From Cladopsammia gracilis (lineage: Eukaryota; Cnidaria; Anthozoa; Scleractinia; Dendrophylliidae), in contig JAJGOT010000502.1 in assembly GCA_022457155.1 (NCBI GenBank), positions 434,001 through 498,000 of the forward strand: DNA of 64,000 nucleotides, written 5' to 3'. Every line of letters starts with the position of its first letter. Position 1 is the first letter of the stretch. The notes below the pieces were generated by a model. The model did not search any database. It saw nothing but the letters and a program-made list of their open reading frames with translations, and was not told the origin of the DNA. The position numbers and the translations under genes were made by a program. Positions 53,158 through 64,000 of this stretch are shown in pieces.

Positions 53158-54800
53158 CTTGGGTCATGGTTTGATCGTAATCTAGATATGTCATTCCACA
53201 TAAGTAAACAATGCGCCTCGGCATTCTGTCATTTGCATAATATAAGTCGGATCCGTAGGTTTTTAAGTATAGATACTACTAAAGCCCTCGTACATGCGTT
53301 TGTTACCTCGCGCGTAGATTATTGTAATAGTCCCGGCGTAGTCAATCGAACGTTCGGTAAGCGAATCCAATCGAACCCAATCGCTCGATTGGGTTCGATT
53401 GGGTTCGGTAATCGAACTTAATCGAACTCACCGAAAAATTTTGCCAATCGAACGCAATCGAACGTTCGGTAATCGAACGATTCAACAATCGAACATAATC
53501 GAACTCAATCAATCGAACATAATCGAACACTTCAACAATCGGAAATAAACTAGTTTCATCTGGTCTGAAACAAAGCGTTGCGGTCAAATAAGTTATTTTG
53601 GCTTCTATTTCAAACACGAGTACAATAGGCAAGATGAACTGTTCTAACATTGAAAGTCTAGCTTACATTGCTTGCGTTTTTCAGCAGCTTCTGCAAACAC
53701 CACTTGCACTTTTAATAGAAATCTACTTTGAGGTAATGAGAACACTTTTAGCGTTAGTGGTAACTATTTTGTACACACTGTACACTGTTGCATACGTCCA
53801 GATCCAGCTGCAGTGGTCGTTTTTCGGTTATGTATCCGAAACTTTAGCGACGACGGTATGAATATTTTAATAATATTCCCGTTCGGTGTTATTCCGAGCG
53901 ATATAAAGTACTGAGCTGTTCATGTTTTACTGTGAATTAATCAATTTCGAATCACCGTCACAATAAAGATTTTAGTTAATTGAAATGTGTTAATATCTCT
54001 CGCAATTGCTCCTCTAGTAAAAAATCAGTTAAAGAGTGAAATACTTCCAATTCTACTGAGACTGAATGCTTATCAATTTTTGATTACCGTTTTGTTTTTC
54101 CACCGAACAAAATCGAACCAATCGCGTCGATTGAGTTCGATTGGGTTCGGTAATCGAACTTAATCGAACTCACCGAAAAGTTCCAGTTCGATTATGTTCG
54201 ACTACCGAACCAATCGACATCAAATCGAACGATTGGGTTCGATTAGGTTCGATTGGTTTTTGGTTCGGATTCGTTCGATTGACTACGCCGGGAATAGTCT
54301 TTTATATATGGCTTGCCAGCTTCTCGGCCTGAATAAGATTCAGCGCGTTTTAAATACCGCAACAAGACTAGTTTGTCGCGCGCCACGCTACTGTCGCATA
54401 ACGCCGTTGCTGTACGAGCTGCACTGGCTACCGGTTAGGCAACGCATTAGTTTTAAGATTTTACTATTTGTTTTTAAGGCCATCCATGGAATCACGCCAA
54501 CGTATTTAAGAGAACTTGTGTCAATTAAAAGACCAGGAAATTATAATTTAAAATCCAACTCGGATGGTTTGTTGCTTGCAACGCCAACCTATAGAAGTAG
54601 GGTTACATTAGGAGACAGGTCATTCCAGGTCGCAGCTCCGGCACTTTGGAATGTATTACCGCGTGAGATTCGTTCTATTACAGATCTAGGGATTTTTGAG
54701 TGCCACCTGAAAACGCACCTTTTTAAGGAAGCTTTTTATTAATTTTTATTAATTTTTATTTTTTTATCATGATAATTACTAGCTTCAAGTGGTCCTGGAA
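53158..54800 (+). pseudogene. CR1/L2-like LINE fragment, split by a 961-bp insertion
   Basis: From 53160: GSWFDRNLDMSFHISKQCAS, then RRFLSIDTTKALVHAFVTSR and VDYCNS up to 53331. After the inserted element the frame resumes at 54299 as LLYMACQ...NKIQRVLNTATRLVCR, ITPLLYELHWLPVRQRISFK, then APALWNVLPREIRSITDLGI and a stop at 54740-54742. This is the region after the reverse transcriptase core through to the C-terminus of a CR1/L2-type LINE. The 5' part, with endonuclease and catalytic motifs, is missing. Apart from the insertion the frame is continuous, so the copy may be relatively young. Confidence 0.88.
53332..54292. mobile_element. 961-bp TIR element with AATCGAAC arrays and 6-bp target duplication
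   Basis: It begins CCCGGCGTAGTCAATCGAAC and ends with the exact complement. Flanks AATAGT at 53326-53331 and 54293-54298 form a 6-bp duplication. Both ends (~200 bp each) are packed with AATCGAAC/GTTCGATT words. The middle (53560-54090) is AT-rich; its 87-codon frame (53598-53861) is unassigned. Excision restores the LINE frame VDYCNS-LLYMA. The superfamily is not determined. Confidence 0.88.
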
Positions 54801-55000
54801 AAACTAAAAAACGTTTTCTGTAATTAAACCTACGCGTGATCGAGCAAACAAATTGTTCTAAAACAAATTGGTTTGTTTTAGAATTCGTTTCTCCCACCAC
54901 GGTCCGGCCTTTACATTGTCTTACAGTATGTTAATTATGGCAAATATTTCAAGCAATCTTCAATGTGGATATCTATGAAATATGATTGTTATTAATGAGC
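54801..55000. other. Spacer before the right duplication copy
   Basis: Contains AACAAATTGTTC/AAACAAATTGGTTTGTTT inverted words (about 54845-54882). No gene. Confidence 0.35.
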
Positions 55001-56361
55001 TTCGCGGTATGTGAATTAATGAATGATGGTGCAACTTTATTCACCCATGCGCAAATTATACCAAAATGAGTTTTGAATTTTCTTAACGATCTTTTCACTT
55101 GCCGGCGCTGTGGTGAGACGTCATTGATCGCCTAGATTAGAGCATTCAAAGTAAAGTTCTCCAGGATATTTGTGGGCATGCCATTGATTGTCAAGCATAC
55201 AAAATGAGGGTTAGTGCAAGATGAATGCAATCGTTACTGAACACGTCGAGGCTCCAAGTCGACACTGAGAATGGACTAGTTCATGACAGCATCTCTAAAA
55301 AGGATTTGGAAATGGTTCCGTTCCGTGTGTTGAGACAAAAGATTCTTGAAGTTATTGTAAGATTGTTTGATAACGTTGTAAGTAATATCTACTGACTTTT
55401 TAGTACAACCACCAATTGTCCGAGCTAAAATATTAATGGCACATTGGCGATACGAGAAAAGATAATGCGATATATTTTGAAATCGGGACCAAATTTATTT
55501 CTCTCTATTCAGTATATCCTTATTAGTAAGAATTCTGAAAATTTCCTCTCCTCGTTAAAAGTTTACCATAGGGGGTAAAATTATTTTTCAATTGAGTAAT
55601 GACTGGTTCTTCATTATAATTGCATTGATTTTCGTTTCGTTTCAACAGTTATGCAAATAATACGTCGAGAAGATCTGAAGAACATGGAACTTTACCTTCG
55701 AAAGAAAGAGCACGAGAATTGCAATGTAAGTACTTAGCAATGACAACTTATCTGTTTCCCCTTTACTATAGCAATAATTTGCCAATGGCGCAAACCAAGC
55801 GATTATTGCATAAATCAGACTTTAAAACATCTCAAACACATGCGTGCCTTTCTTACACGTCTTGAAAAACTTTTCTGACCCGAAATGCTATGTTCTGTCC
55901 AGCATGGTTTCCAACAATTATTCCGTTTCTGTTGATTTTAAGCTTGAATTTAAATAATTATAGCTCTCGGAAGCGAAATTTATTCGGGAACTTTGAGAAA
56001 CACACATCAGATACGATTACAAGAAAAACCTGAAAGCATTTTTTTTCTTCGTTTGATTGAACACCGAAAACCAATCAGAAAAATTGCAAAAAAAGTATGT
56101 GACGGTAATATTAATATTAATTACTTTCGCAGGATGCCAAGCCTTGAACGTCAAGATAATAGACTGTAATGTCCAGCAAGATATGCAAGGCAAGATATAA
56201 TTCTATTCATTTCATGTATAATGCCAATTATAATTAACATGTATATAACCGAGACCACCGGGATTCCAACTGATGGGAGGCGACCTCGTCTCCCTGTGTT
56301 TTCAACTATTGGATTTAACTGTATGAAGTAATTATATAACTTAAATCAACAACTCCTTCGG

Positions 56362-56803
56362 TGGAATCGAATTGAGCTTAAGCACATCGGCAAAACAAAG
56401 TAAAAGAACGGAATGATGGCCGGCAATAGCTGCCTAGTTGTGACTCCAAGCTGGGTGGAGGGTTTCGTGCGTTCCACTTGGTGCTTGTCTACTTTCTCGC
56501 TTTCCCGTTAGGCAACTGACAGTCTGGTCGGGGTGATCCTCCAAACCCGAGTGAAATCGGCGACATTCTAGCGAGCATTGCACACAGGTACTGTATCGCA
56601 CGTCAACGCAATTGACTACCGGGTGGCTCAATCCAGAGCCAACCAATACTGTACCGTGCTGTTAGGATGACAGGTAGTTTCAACGGGTCCCTGGCGAGCT
56701 CATCACGAGGGCTGTAGCTGAAAGGACGGTCTGTATTCAAGCGGGGGTCACCAACTTTCGTTTCTGTACTTAATTTTCTGGATCAAAAATGCCAATAATA
56801 TAA
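56362..56803. other. Right copy of the identical GC-rich block
   Basis: Same sequence as 2293-2734 with no mismatch. The minus-strand 70-codon frame lies at 56434-56646 and is identical in translation. Confidence 0.35.
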
Positions 56804-59800
56804 ACTAACTACAGTTTTTCTTATAAAGACTTGTTGCTCTGTAATAATAGTATTATAATAATTTCATTCTTAGCCTAAAAAGTCACATTTCTGAAATCCA
56901 AATGAAGGAATGGACGAATTAACTGAGGTAATCCTGGAAATCTTGATGCAATGATGAAAGCAGTTGTATGTAAAGCACAGAATATATTCTGGCCTCACTG
57001 AATGGGATTCGAATTAACCCATGTACAACAAGAGCTCTGCCACTAATCTATCAATCCCCTCTGCTTACAATTTGCGAGGATACAAATGTCTATTATGAAA
57101 CATCACGGAAGAAGAAGAGCCATCTGTTTATAAACCGTACTGACTGATTGTGTTTTAAGTTTGTAGATGTGTATCAACTAGACAGAAACGCTTAGTGGAA
57201 TGGCAATAAAACTGAAGTCAATGTCTCTCATCAAGTTTGGTGAGTTACTTTATAATAAAAAATCAAATGATGTGTTAATGTGACGTAATAAAATAATAGC
57301 TCTACCTCAATCACCACCAGCGGATAGGAAAATTGGAGAAAAATCCTCTGAGTTAGATGAGAACCACTTACATACCTACGGGAATATCAAAAGAAGTCCG
57401 GATTCGAAACTGGAGAAAAGTCTTTCTATGTGCATAATGTTTATTTTTTAATTTTGTTTATTATTGGTTATTACTTTTCATTTGTTATTTAAGGCGGGGT
57501 ACACGTGAATTTGTCCGTCTATTAATTATTAACTACAAATTCTAATTTTAAAACTTCACTAACTCTTCAATATTTCTTATTTTTCTTAATTTTACAAACC
57601 CTTTGAGAAAAACTATTTCCTCCCAAACATACCCAAAAATCGCCCAAAAATTCACAAATCACCCCATAACATAGATTCATGAGATGAGCATAGAGTTTTT
57701 GGATTGCTCGAGACGTGAACAAGATATTTCCATTAAAGCCATGTCAAGTGGCGGAAAAATGGCGTTAATGTGGACCTCCGCCTCAATCAATGAATCTTTT
57801 CTTTTCGAGGGGGTGGGGGGAGGGGGGTGGGGGCCTAATGTTCTCCTTACGGCCAGTAATGTTTGAAGGGCTAACTTTAATATCTTGTAATTTATTATTT
57901 CTTTTTTCAGTTTGGCACAAACTGCAACTCATGATAACCTTGATTATTGGAAAAAGTCGACTATGTGCTAAAAGAATAGAAGACTAATAGAACAAACATT
58001 AAGGTATGCGAGCTTCGTAAAAGTAGCTTAACTCTGGGGACTATTTTTTCTCGATTATTTTTTGGCAGACATTGTATAAACGGCTCAATAGAATAAAGCA
58101 TTGCCAACGCTGTGTCATACAGCGTTCCTTTAGGTCAGCAACAAGTAAAGGTATCTGCATGGGACGAAAATGCTTATTAGTTAGATCAGGGGACAAGGCC
58201 GGATAATAATAGTTGAAGAGATAAAATAAACTGACTGAAAATATTCCAATCTCTAGTCTAGTCTGTACCTCAATACTGTATGGCAGTTAGTTTTTGCGTC
58301 TTTGCGCACTACACTTTTAGATAATAATTATGCTTAACCGGCGCCCGTTCTCTCAAGTCATGTGTGCTTGCGCTGCTATTTCGGGACCAAATCATGAGCT
58401 CATTTTCCCCGGCTCGGAGAACAGAAAGCTGAGTCTAGTAAAATCCGTTATTCAACCACTCACTTTGAATCTGTTCTATTTTAGGGCGTTTTCATTGGTT
58501 AGGAAGACACCATGAATTTGTTTATCTGGATTTCACTACACTGGAAACTGATATGCTAGCCTTTCAAGAGTGTTCACTTCATCGTGAAGAGTCAGACAGA
58601 CAAAGCTGCTGTTTATGAAATAAAAAACAATGTTATTTTCTGACAATAATGATAAAAAAATTATGGATAAAAGGGTTAGAATAATTTTTATATCGATGTC
58701 ATAGCAGTGATTGCAAGTGTCTCGGTTGTATGAGAGAGACAACAACAATAATGACCAGATTTAGATCGACGAATAGTTTGCTGCTTCGAAAAGAAAACGA
58801 TTTTCGTTCATTAATATTTTACAAAACAAAGATTTTCGATAGGGTGGTTTATATTGTGTTCTCTCATCTCGGTTTTCAAATTTTAGTCTATAGGACGACA
58901 ACTAGACATGAGTAGATTCAACCGCACATAATCTTCTCGGAGGTCTTTGTTTAAAGTGTAAGTAATCTACATGCCGGGCCCGGTTATTCGAAAGCTAATT
59001 GGCACTAATATAGGACTTAAAACCAGTTTCTGCTGAATTATATGCCTTCCGGCCTTCTCGCGAGTGAAATTCATATTCAGAACAAAACATGAACTCGGGA
59101 CAAAAATGTTACAGAAATCCTCATTTAAAATTTAGCCGGCTGAAGTAATAAAGCAAAATAGAACTAACTAAAAACTAAATCAAAATAATAATCTTAATCT
59201 AACATTAAAGAAATAAATTACTATTGAACAGGTAATAAAAAAATAAAATGATAATATCAATGCAAAGAGGTATCACCTTTGAGCAGTTGTTCAGTTTAAG
59301 CATATCCGTGTGGATATCTGTAAATTCCTCTCGTCGTACTTTCGTACTATGCTAGAATTAGCACTTTGGACAAGAGAAACAGCCGCAAACTTGAGATAGG
59401 CGCGACTAAATTGGTTTTCGAACAACCGAGCCAACAACATTATTGTTAAAAGACAGCTGAACGAAAACATGCAAGTTTATAATTGAATTGAATTTTTTTT
59501 ATATTGCTTTGTAATATTTTATGCAACTGAATAAAATATTGTAATCGACTTTGGCTTGAGTAGCAGTCATTTTAAAGGCAACAAGGCCTGGAATGCGAGA
59601 CAAGACATGTCGAGCTAACAATTTGTACTTGAGATGTTTTTACGAGTTTTAAATGCTAAGGCACTGGTCCATGTAAGACTGAGCAACCTGTTCTTCTCAC
59701 CTTTCTTGCTCTCTAAAATGACTGCTACCAGGCTACACAGCCTCCTCTTATTTTGTTCTACCTGTACACTCGCTGTAAAGAGCGAGTGTAGAAATGGAAA

Positions 59801-59892
59801 ATTAGAATTGCTTAAGGCTAAGCCTTGTAAATGTTCGGGTTCAACAAGAACAAGAGGCAGAGAGATACTTGCTCTTATTTGACCTGTACGTA

Positions 59893-61440
59893 ACTCAGTC
59901 GCCCATACACTTTCATCAACTCTCATACGCTATCGTTATTTTTTTACCATATGCGTGCGTTTTCATCTGACTCCCATGCGCTACAATAAACCTCCATGTA
60001 TCCTTAACAACTTACTACCCTCTCATCAACTCTCAATAGCGGTTTCGTCCACCACTTTGCGGCGTTCGATCAAGGTCATTCGATCTCTTCAACTTTCTTG
60101 AGCTCATATCAACTTCTTATCTCGTCAAAGTTAGCGATCTTTTAAACTTTCATGCACTCTTTTCTATGACTATAACAGCAAAAAAATAATAGTTAATCAT
60201 AAACTCGCTTGCGTTCCCGTATGCTGTCGGCGATTCGCAGAGGTTTTGTCAACGTTCGTGCGATGTCGTCACCAACCATGCGCTCTTATCATTTTCCATA
60301 ACCTCTCGCCAACCTTCGTACGCAGTCATCAACCCTTTTGCTGCCTGATCAAACACTTGGTGGCTCATAAAAAGTCTCTTTAGCTATAGTCTACCACGGT
60401 TCGCTGTCGTCGACTCTCAGGGGTTCACGTCAAACTTCGTACGATGTCGTGAACTATAATGCGGTCTCTATCGTGTCGTCAATTACCACGAGGTCTTACC
60501 AGCTATTACGCATTTTAATCAAATTAGTCTAATACTCTCTGAACACGTAACTTTGAAGTGCTATTTCAAACCTTTGTACGCTCCATCGCTTCACACTCTA
60601 GCTTTCTCGTCAACCTTCGTACGCTGTAATCAACCTTTAATCTTTTATTGAGAATGTAATTGCCTATAGCGAGGGCAATCCGACAATGTTATAATTTGTC
60701 ATTCGCTCTCGTCAATCTTCGTACATGGTCGTTCACTCTTTAACTTTCTCGTCTACCTTCGTACGCTCTCGTCAATCTCCGTACATGGTCGTTTACTCTC
60801 CAGCTTTCTCGTGTACCTTCGTACGCTCTCCTCAATATTCGTACATGGTTGTTCACTCTCAAGCTTTCTCGTCCACCTTCGTACGCTCTCGTCAATCTTC
60901 GTACATGGTCGTTCACTCTCTAGCTTTCTCGTCAACCTTCGTACGCTCTCGTCAATCTTCGTACATAGTCGTTCACTCTCAAGCTTTCTAGTCCACCTTC
61001 GTACTCTTTCGTCAAACTTCGTGACATGGTCATTCACTCTCTAGCTTTCTTGTCAATCTTCATACGCTCTTGTCGTTCTTCGTACATGGTCGTTCACTCT
61101 CCAGCTTTCTCACCCACCTTCGTAGGCTGTCGTCAACTATCATGTGCTGCATCAGTTCTCCTTTGCTCTCTTCAATCCTTGTATACCCTCGTCAACTCTC
61201 GTGCGCTCTCCTCCTACGCCGTCGTCGACTCTAACGCTCTTCCATCGGCCTCGTACGCTGTCGTAGACTATCATGCGCTCCCGCGCGTCATTTCTAATTA
61301 GCTGTCGTCAATTTTGGTGCAACTCCATCACCTTTTATGCAGTATCGCCACACTTCTTACGCTCTCGTTAACTCTCATGCACTTTTGTTGGCGTCGTGCG
61401 TTGTTATAAATCAATTATTTTTCACTCTCGTCAACCCTCC
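59893..61440. repeat. Right copy of the decayed satellite
   Basis: Counterpart of 5826-7440. The ordered 60-bp core runs from about 60690 to 61110 and has one unit (~63 bp) fewer than the left copy, a typical unequal-exchange or slippage difference. Confidence 0.85.
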
Positions 61441-61702
61441 CAACATCAAATCACTAGCTAAGGTTTCTTTTTCCAGTTTGTAAGATATATATGTACTAGG
61501 TCCATAAATTGTCCAGGTCCCGAGACGTAGAGGATGGTGTGGTTATCAATCAAAGAGGTGCGAGCTCGACTAAAAGAACTGCGGAGCTCTGGAACGAGAA
61601 TATAAAATAAAACATGTCTCGGGTGGAAATTTGTTCTCTCGCTTATACTCCTTGTAGGTTTGAATAAAGTTCATTTTGTCTCAATGCATTGAGTGAAAAG
61701 AT

Positions 61703-61968
61703 TTGCATTATTGGATAAGCTACCACAAATACTTGATGCAATGTTTTTTTCACATTTTATTGTTTAATATATTAGGCTTGGCCGTACAGCGCAGCCCTCT
61801 GAACAGAAAGCTAATGATAAGCTTAACTAAGGTGAAAGGTCGGAAGCACATGACGACCGGGCTACTTTTTCAATTTTGTGGATCTGATGAAATTGAAGAT
61901 GAAATTCACTTCCTTTTCCACTGTCCTTAATACTCAATTGTTAGGGACGGATTTTACAGGAAAATAAG
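61703..61968 (+). pseudogene. LINE 3'-end coding scrap, right copy
   Basis: Counterpart of 7695-7960, with the same IEDEIHFLFHC tail and one visible residue change (V to I) near its start. Confidence 0.6.
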
Positions 61969-61983
61969 TTATCACTCGAAAGG

Positions 61984-62042
61984 GAAGGGGGAGAATTCAG
62001 GCGCGCGAGAACGCGAAGAGCACGCCTGAATTCTCCCCCTTC
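61984..62042. repeat. Perfect 20-bp stem inverted repeat, right copy
   Basis: Same hairpin as 7976-8034, with both arms unchanged. Confidence 0.8.
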
Positions 62043-62201
62043 GAACGCCTGCCACGCAGGCTAGGGTATATCACCTACCAAATATGTATCGAAACTAATA
62101 GCAAGTAACTGGGTTAGTATTGTAAGTAGCTTTATTAGTATTGTAAATAGTGTAAGTAGCTTTAGTATTGTAAGTATCTGGTGGCGAATGGTACCTTCAA
62201 A

Positions 62202-62540
62202 ATCGTGGGTCTCGGAAAATTTTGGTCCGGTCTCGAAATCTCGGCAGTTTTTGTTTTAAGTCAGTCAAAGTCTCGTTTGGCTGGTGTTTTTTCTGTCTCG
62301 GAGTCTCGGATTTTTTTCCTCAAGGCCTCGGAGTCTCAGATACGTTTGTCAAGCATTCTCATTCTTCATCCTTGTTTGTTGTTTGATAGGTGAATCGGAT
62401 ATTTTTAGCATTGAGTCTCGGGCTCGGTTTTTTCCCGCATTAGGTCTCGCGCTCGGATTTTATAACGTAGCTGCGGTCGCGGTCTCGGATTTTGAAAAAA
62501 GAGTCTCGCCGTCTCGGCGAGTCTCGGATTTACCATTCGC
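62202..62540. repeat. GTCTCG-rich degenerate repeat, right copy
   Basis: Counterpart of 8180-8520 with a few substitutions and a one-base change in a T run near 62430. Confidence 0.6.
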
Positions 62541-62614
62541 TACCCCTAATTACTAGTTTCTTAACATATATTGTATATTTCAATTTTATCATAGTATATT
62601 TTTAATAATTATTA

Positions 62615-62735
62615 TTGAGATATCCTGTATTTAATTATTTTAGATAGAAATCATGTAATGCGCGCTTGATCATTTCATGGAAAGCGCGCAATATAAGAAT
62701 TAAATTATTATTAATTATTATTAAATATACCTCAA
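62615..62735. mobile_element. Small AT-rich inverted-repeat element, right copy
   Basis: Counterpart of 8594-8714. Confidence 0.5.
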
Positions 62736-64000
62736 ATATGCGCCGATTACGGTCCGTGGCCGCTTCGAGGTGAACTGATCAAGTGTTACACCACGATTCT
62801 CATTTTTCTTAAGTGCGAAGTTATATTGTATTTCAGAAGGATTTCAGTTCTTAATTGAAGATGGCGTTACTGTTTTGGCACTGAAAGCAAACTTGGCCGA
62901 AAACTATGCTTTTGTTTTTCATCTCTCTTGTTCTATGAGCTGTATTCGATTATGGAGACGTGTAGTTAGTTCTAACTTTTTAGTTTGCGGATGAAATCCT
63001 ATAGAACTTCCTATGGTGTGACCATTCAAATGAAATCTCTTGGCAGTACTTTTGCATGGTACCATTTGCTTTTAATATTTCACTGAAATTTAATTGGGAT
63101 TTTTCTTGAATTGATTATAGGAGTTAGGGGTTGACAGAACATGTAGATTGGCAGTGGTTAGTGTACTGATTTAAAGATTGCGGAAATACTAGTTAATATA
63201 TATTTGTATTAAATCCAATAGCTATGTGCCAAGCTGACAAGAAAGGTCAGTGAAATTACTAATTGTCTCCACTAACGACGATAATCCGTACTGTCTCACA
63301 GCTCAGAACAGATTCCATTGTACATTGCCACACATTATTCGAAAGCTGTAAATCATTATTACTTAGAGAAAACGCATGGAATTCCAGTGGTATGCATATA
63401 CAGTAGATAAGCCTTTTAGGGTACAAAAAAATACAGACCCGAAAACAGAAATCCTAAAGATTCCAAAATTTAAGAAGTAGCGAGTTTTGAATTGATATGA
63501 AAGTGCTAGTTCAAAACTATTGTCACCTGTCAATTTAGTTACAGGAAGTTCAGTAAAATTACTTGATGACTAATCACTTTTGAAGTTTGAAGAGCACTCA
63601 AGCGCTAGACGCTTGTAATTGTCTCGTGCTCTCCAAACCTTCCATGTGCTCCATGCATAACTCAGAACTTGGTTTGTAAGTAAGTGATAAAAAAATTCAG
63701 AAGCATTAAAAAGCAGTTTTGGATTTCAAGGGATTGTAGAAAGTTTGAAACTATACATATGGGCCAAATTTTGAAGCAAGCACAAGAGAATCTGAATTGC
63801 AAAATGGTCGTATTTTTGCGTTGGTCATACGAATGGGCGCGGTCTTTGAACAAAAGGTCTGGAGCGAGTGTGAATACGGACAGTGGGACTCACACGCTTA
63901 AAAGGTTCGCGCTTTGCGCGCGAGGATCCACGCTTTCGGCGCTTCGCCAATTACGAAGCAACAACTTCAAAGTCTTTATTACACCAAAAATCTCATCACA

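Larger units (their letters stand above)
55001..64000 (+). repeat. Right copy of the 9-kb direct duplication (truncated by window end)
   Basis: It is co-linear with 924-9979; the offset drifts from 54077 at the start to 54021 at the end because of indels. The sequence left of 55001 differs from that left of 924, so 55001 is a genuine junction. The right copy contains the counterparts of every element described for the left copy: exon-like islands, the conserved GC-rich block, satellite, LINE scrap and hairpin. Confidence 0.97.

Noticed and set aside
924..64000. Giant LTR-like element with the 9-kb repeats as LTRs
   Set aside because: The repeats lack TG...CA ends, a primer-binding site and a polypurine tract, and the intervening DNA holds an ordinary host gene. 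Duplication or haplotype artefact is simpler.

Overview
The window is animal nuclear DNA, most probably from an anthozoan cnidarian such as a stony coral. The reasons are an AT-rich, repeat-saturated background, one clear animal gene (a chondroitin synthase with an intron), a Ly6-type cysteine-rich exon, several 5'-truncated LINEs and many short terminal-inverted-repeat (TIR) elements. The cnidarian assignment is inference; no species marker is present. No bacterial operons, CRISPR arrays or intact RNA genes were seen.

Layout. 1-923: a coiled-coil Gag-like reading frame that runs into a 135-bp tandem repeat. 924-9979: left copy of a direct repeat of at least 9 kb whose right copy fills 55001-64000 and runs off the window. 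It carries a decayed satellite, a LINE scrap, exon-like islands and a GC-rich block identical in both copies. 10128-11748: a truncated LINE. 12761-13086: a minus-strand Ly6/three-finger exon. 13.6-15.7 kb: small inverted-repeat elements.

16027-36808: a candidate 20.8-kb DNA transposon, bounded by 52-bp TIRs (50 of 52 matching), a GACT target duplication, mirror-image subterminal TTGCCA-rich zones and mirror-image arrays of a ~44-bp palindrome-centred repeat. Inside lie LINE fragments, a decayed Pif1-type helicase reading frame, a possible terminal exon near the right end, and a nest of younger elements: a 2.3-kb Mutator-like element with perfect 76-bp TIRs and a 9-bp target duplication, a piggyBac-like MITE with a visible empty site, a Harbinger-like element, a pogo-like MITE and a TA-flanked 1-kb element.

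36.8-45.7 kb: microsatellites, tandem repeats, a minus-strand multi-frame pseudogene interrupted by a MITE, a tRNA-like element and a 1.4-kb foldback element. 46219-48862: the main host gene, a CHSY1-like chondroitin sulfate synthase in two exons, with one apparent homopolymer frameshift in exon 1 and an intron made mostly of a MITE. 49-55 kb: two more LINE ends, one split by a 961-bp element with a 6-bp target duplication, plus further MITEs.

The two convincing host-type coding pieces (chondroitin synthase and Ly6 exon) act independently: one in Golgi glycosaminoglycan synthesis, one probably at the cell surface. Nearly everything else is mobile DNA or its decay, so the interest lies in the architecture of the elements and of the duplication.
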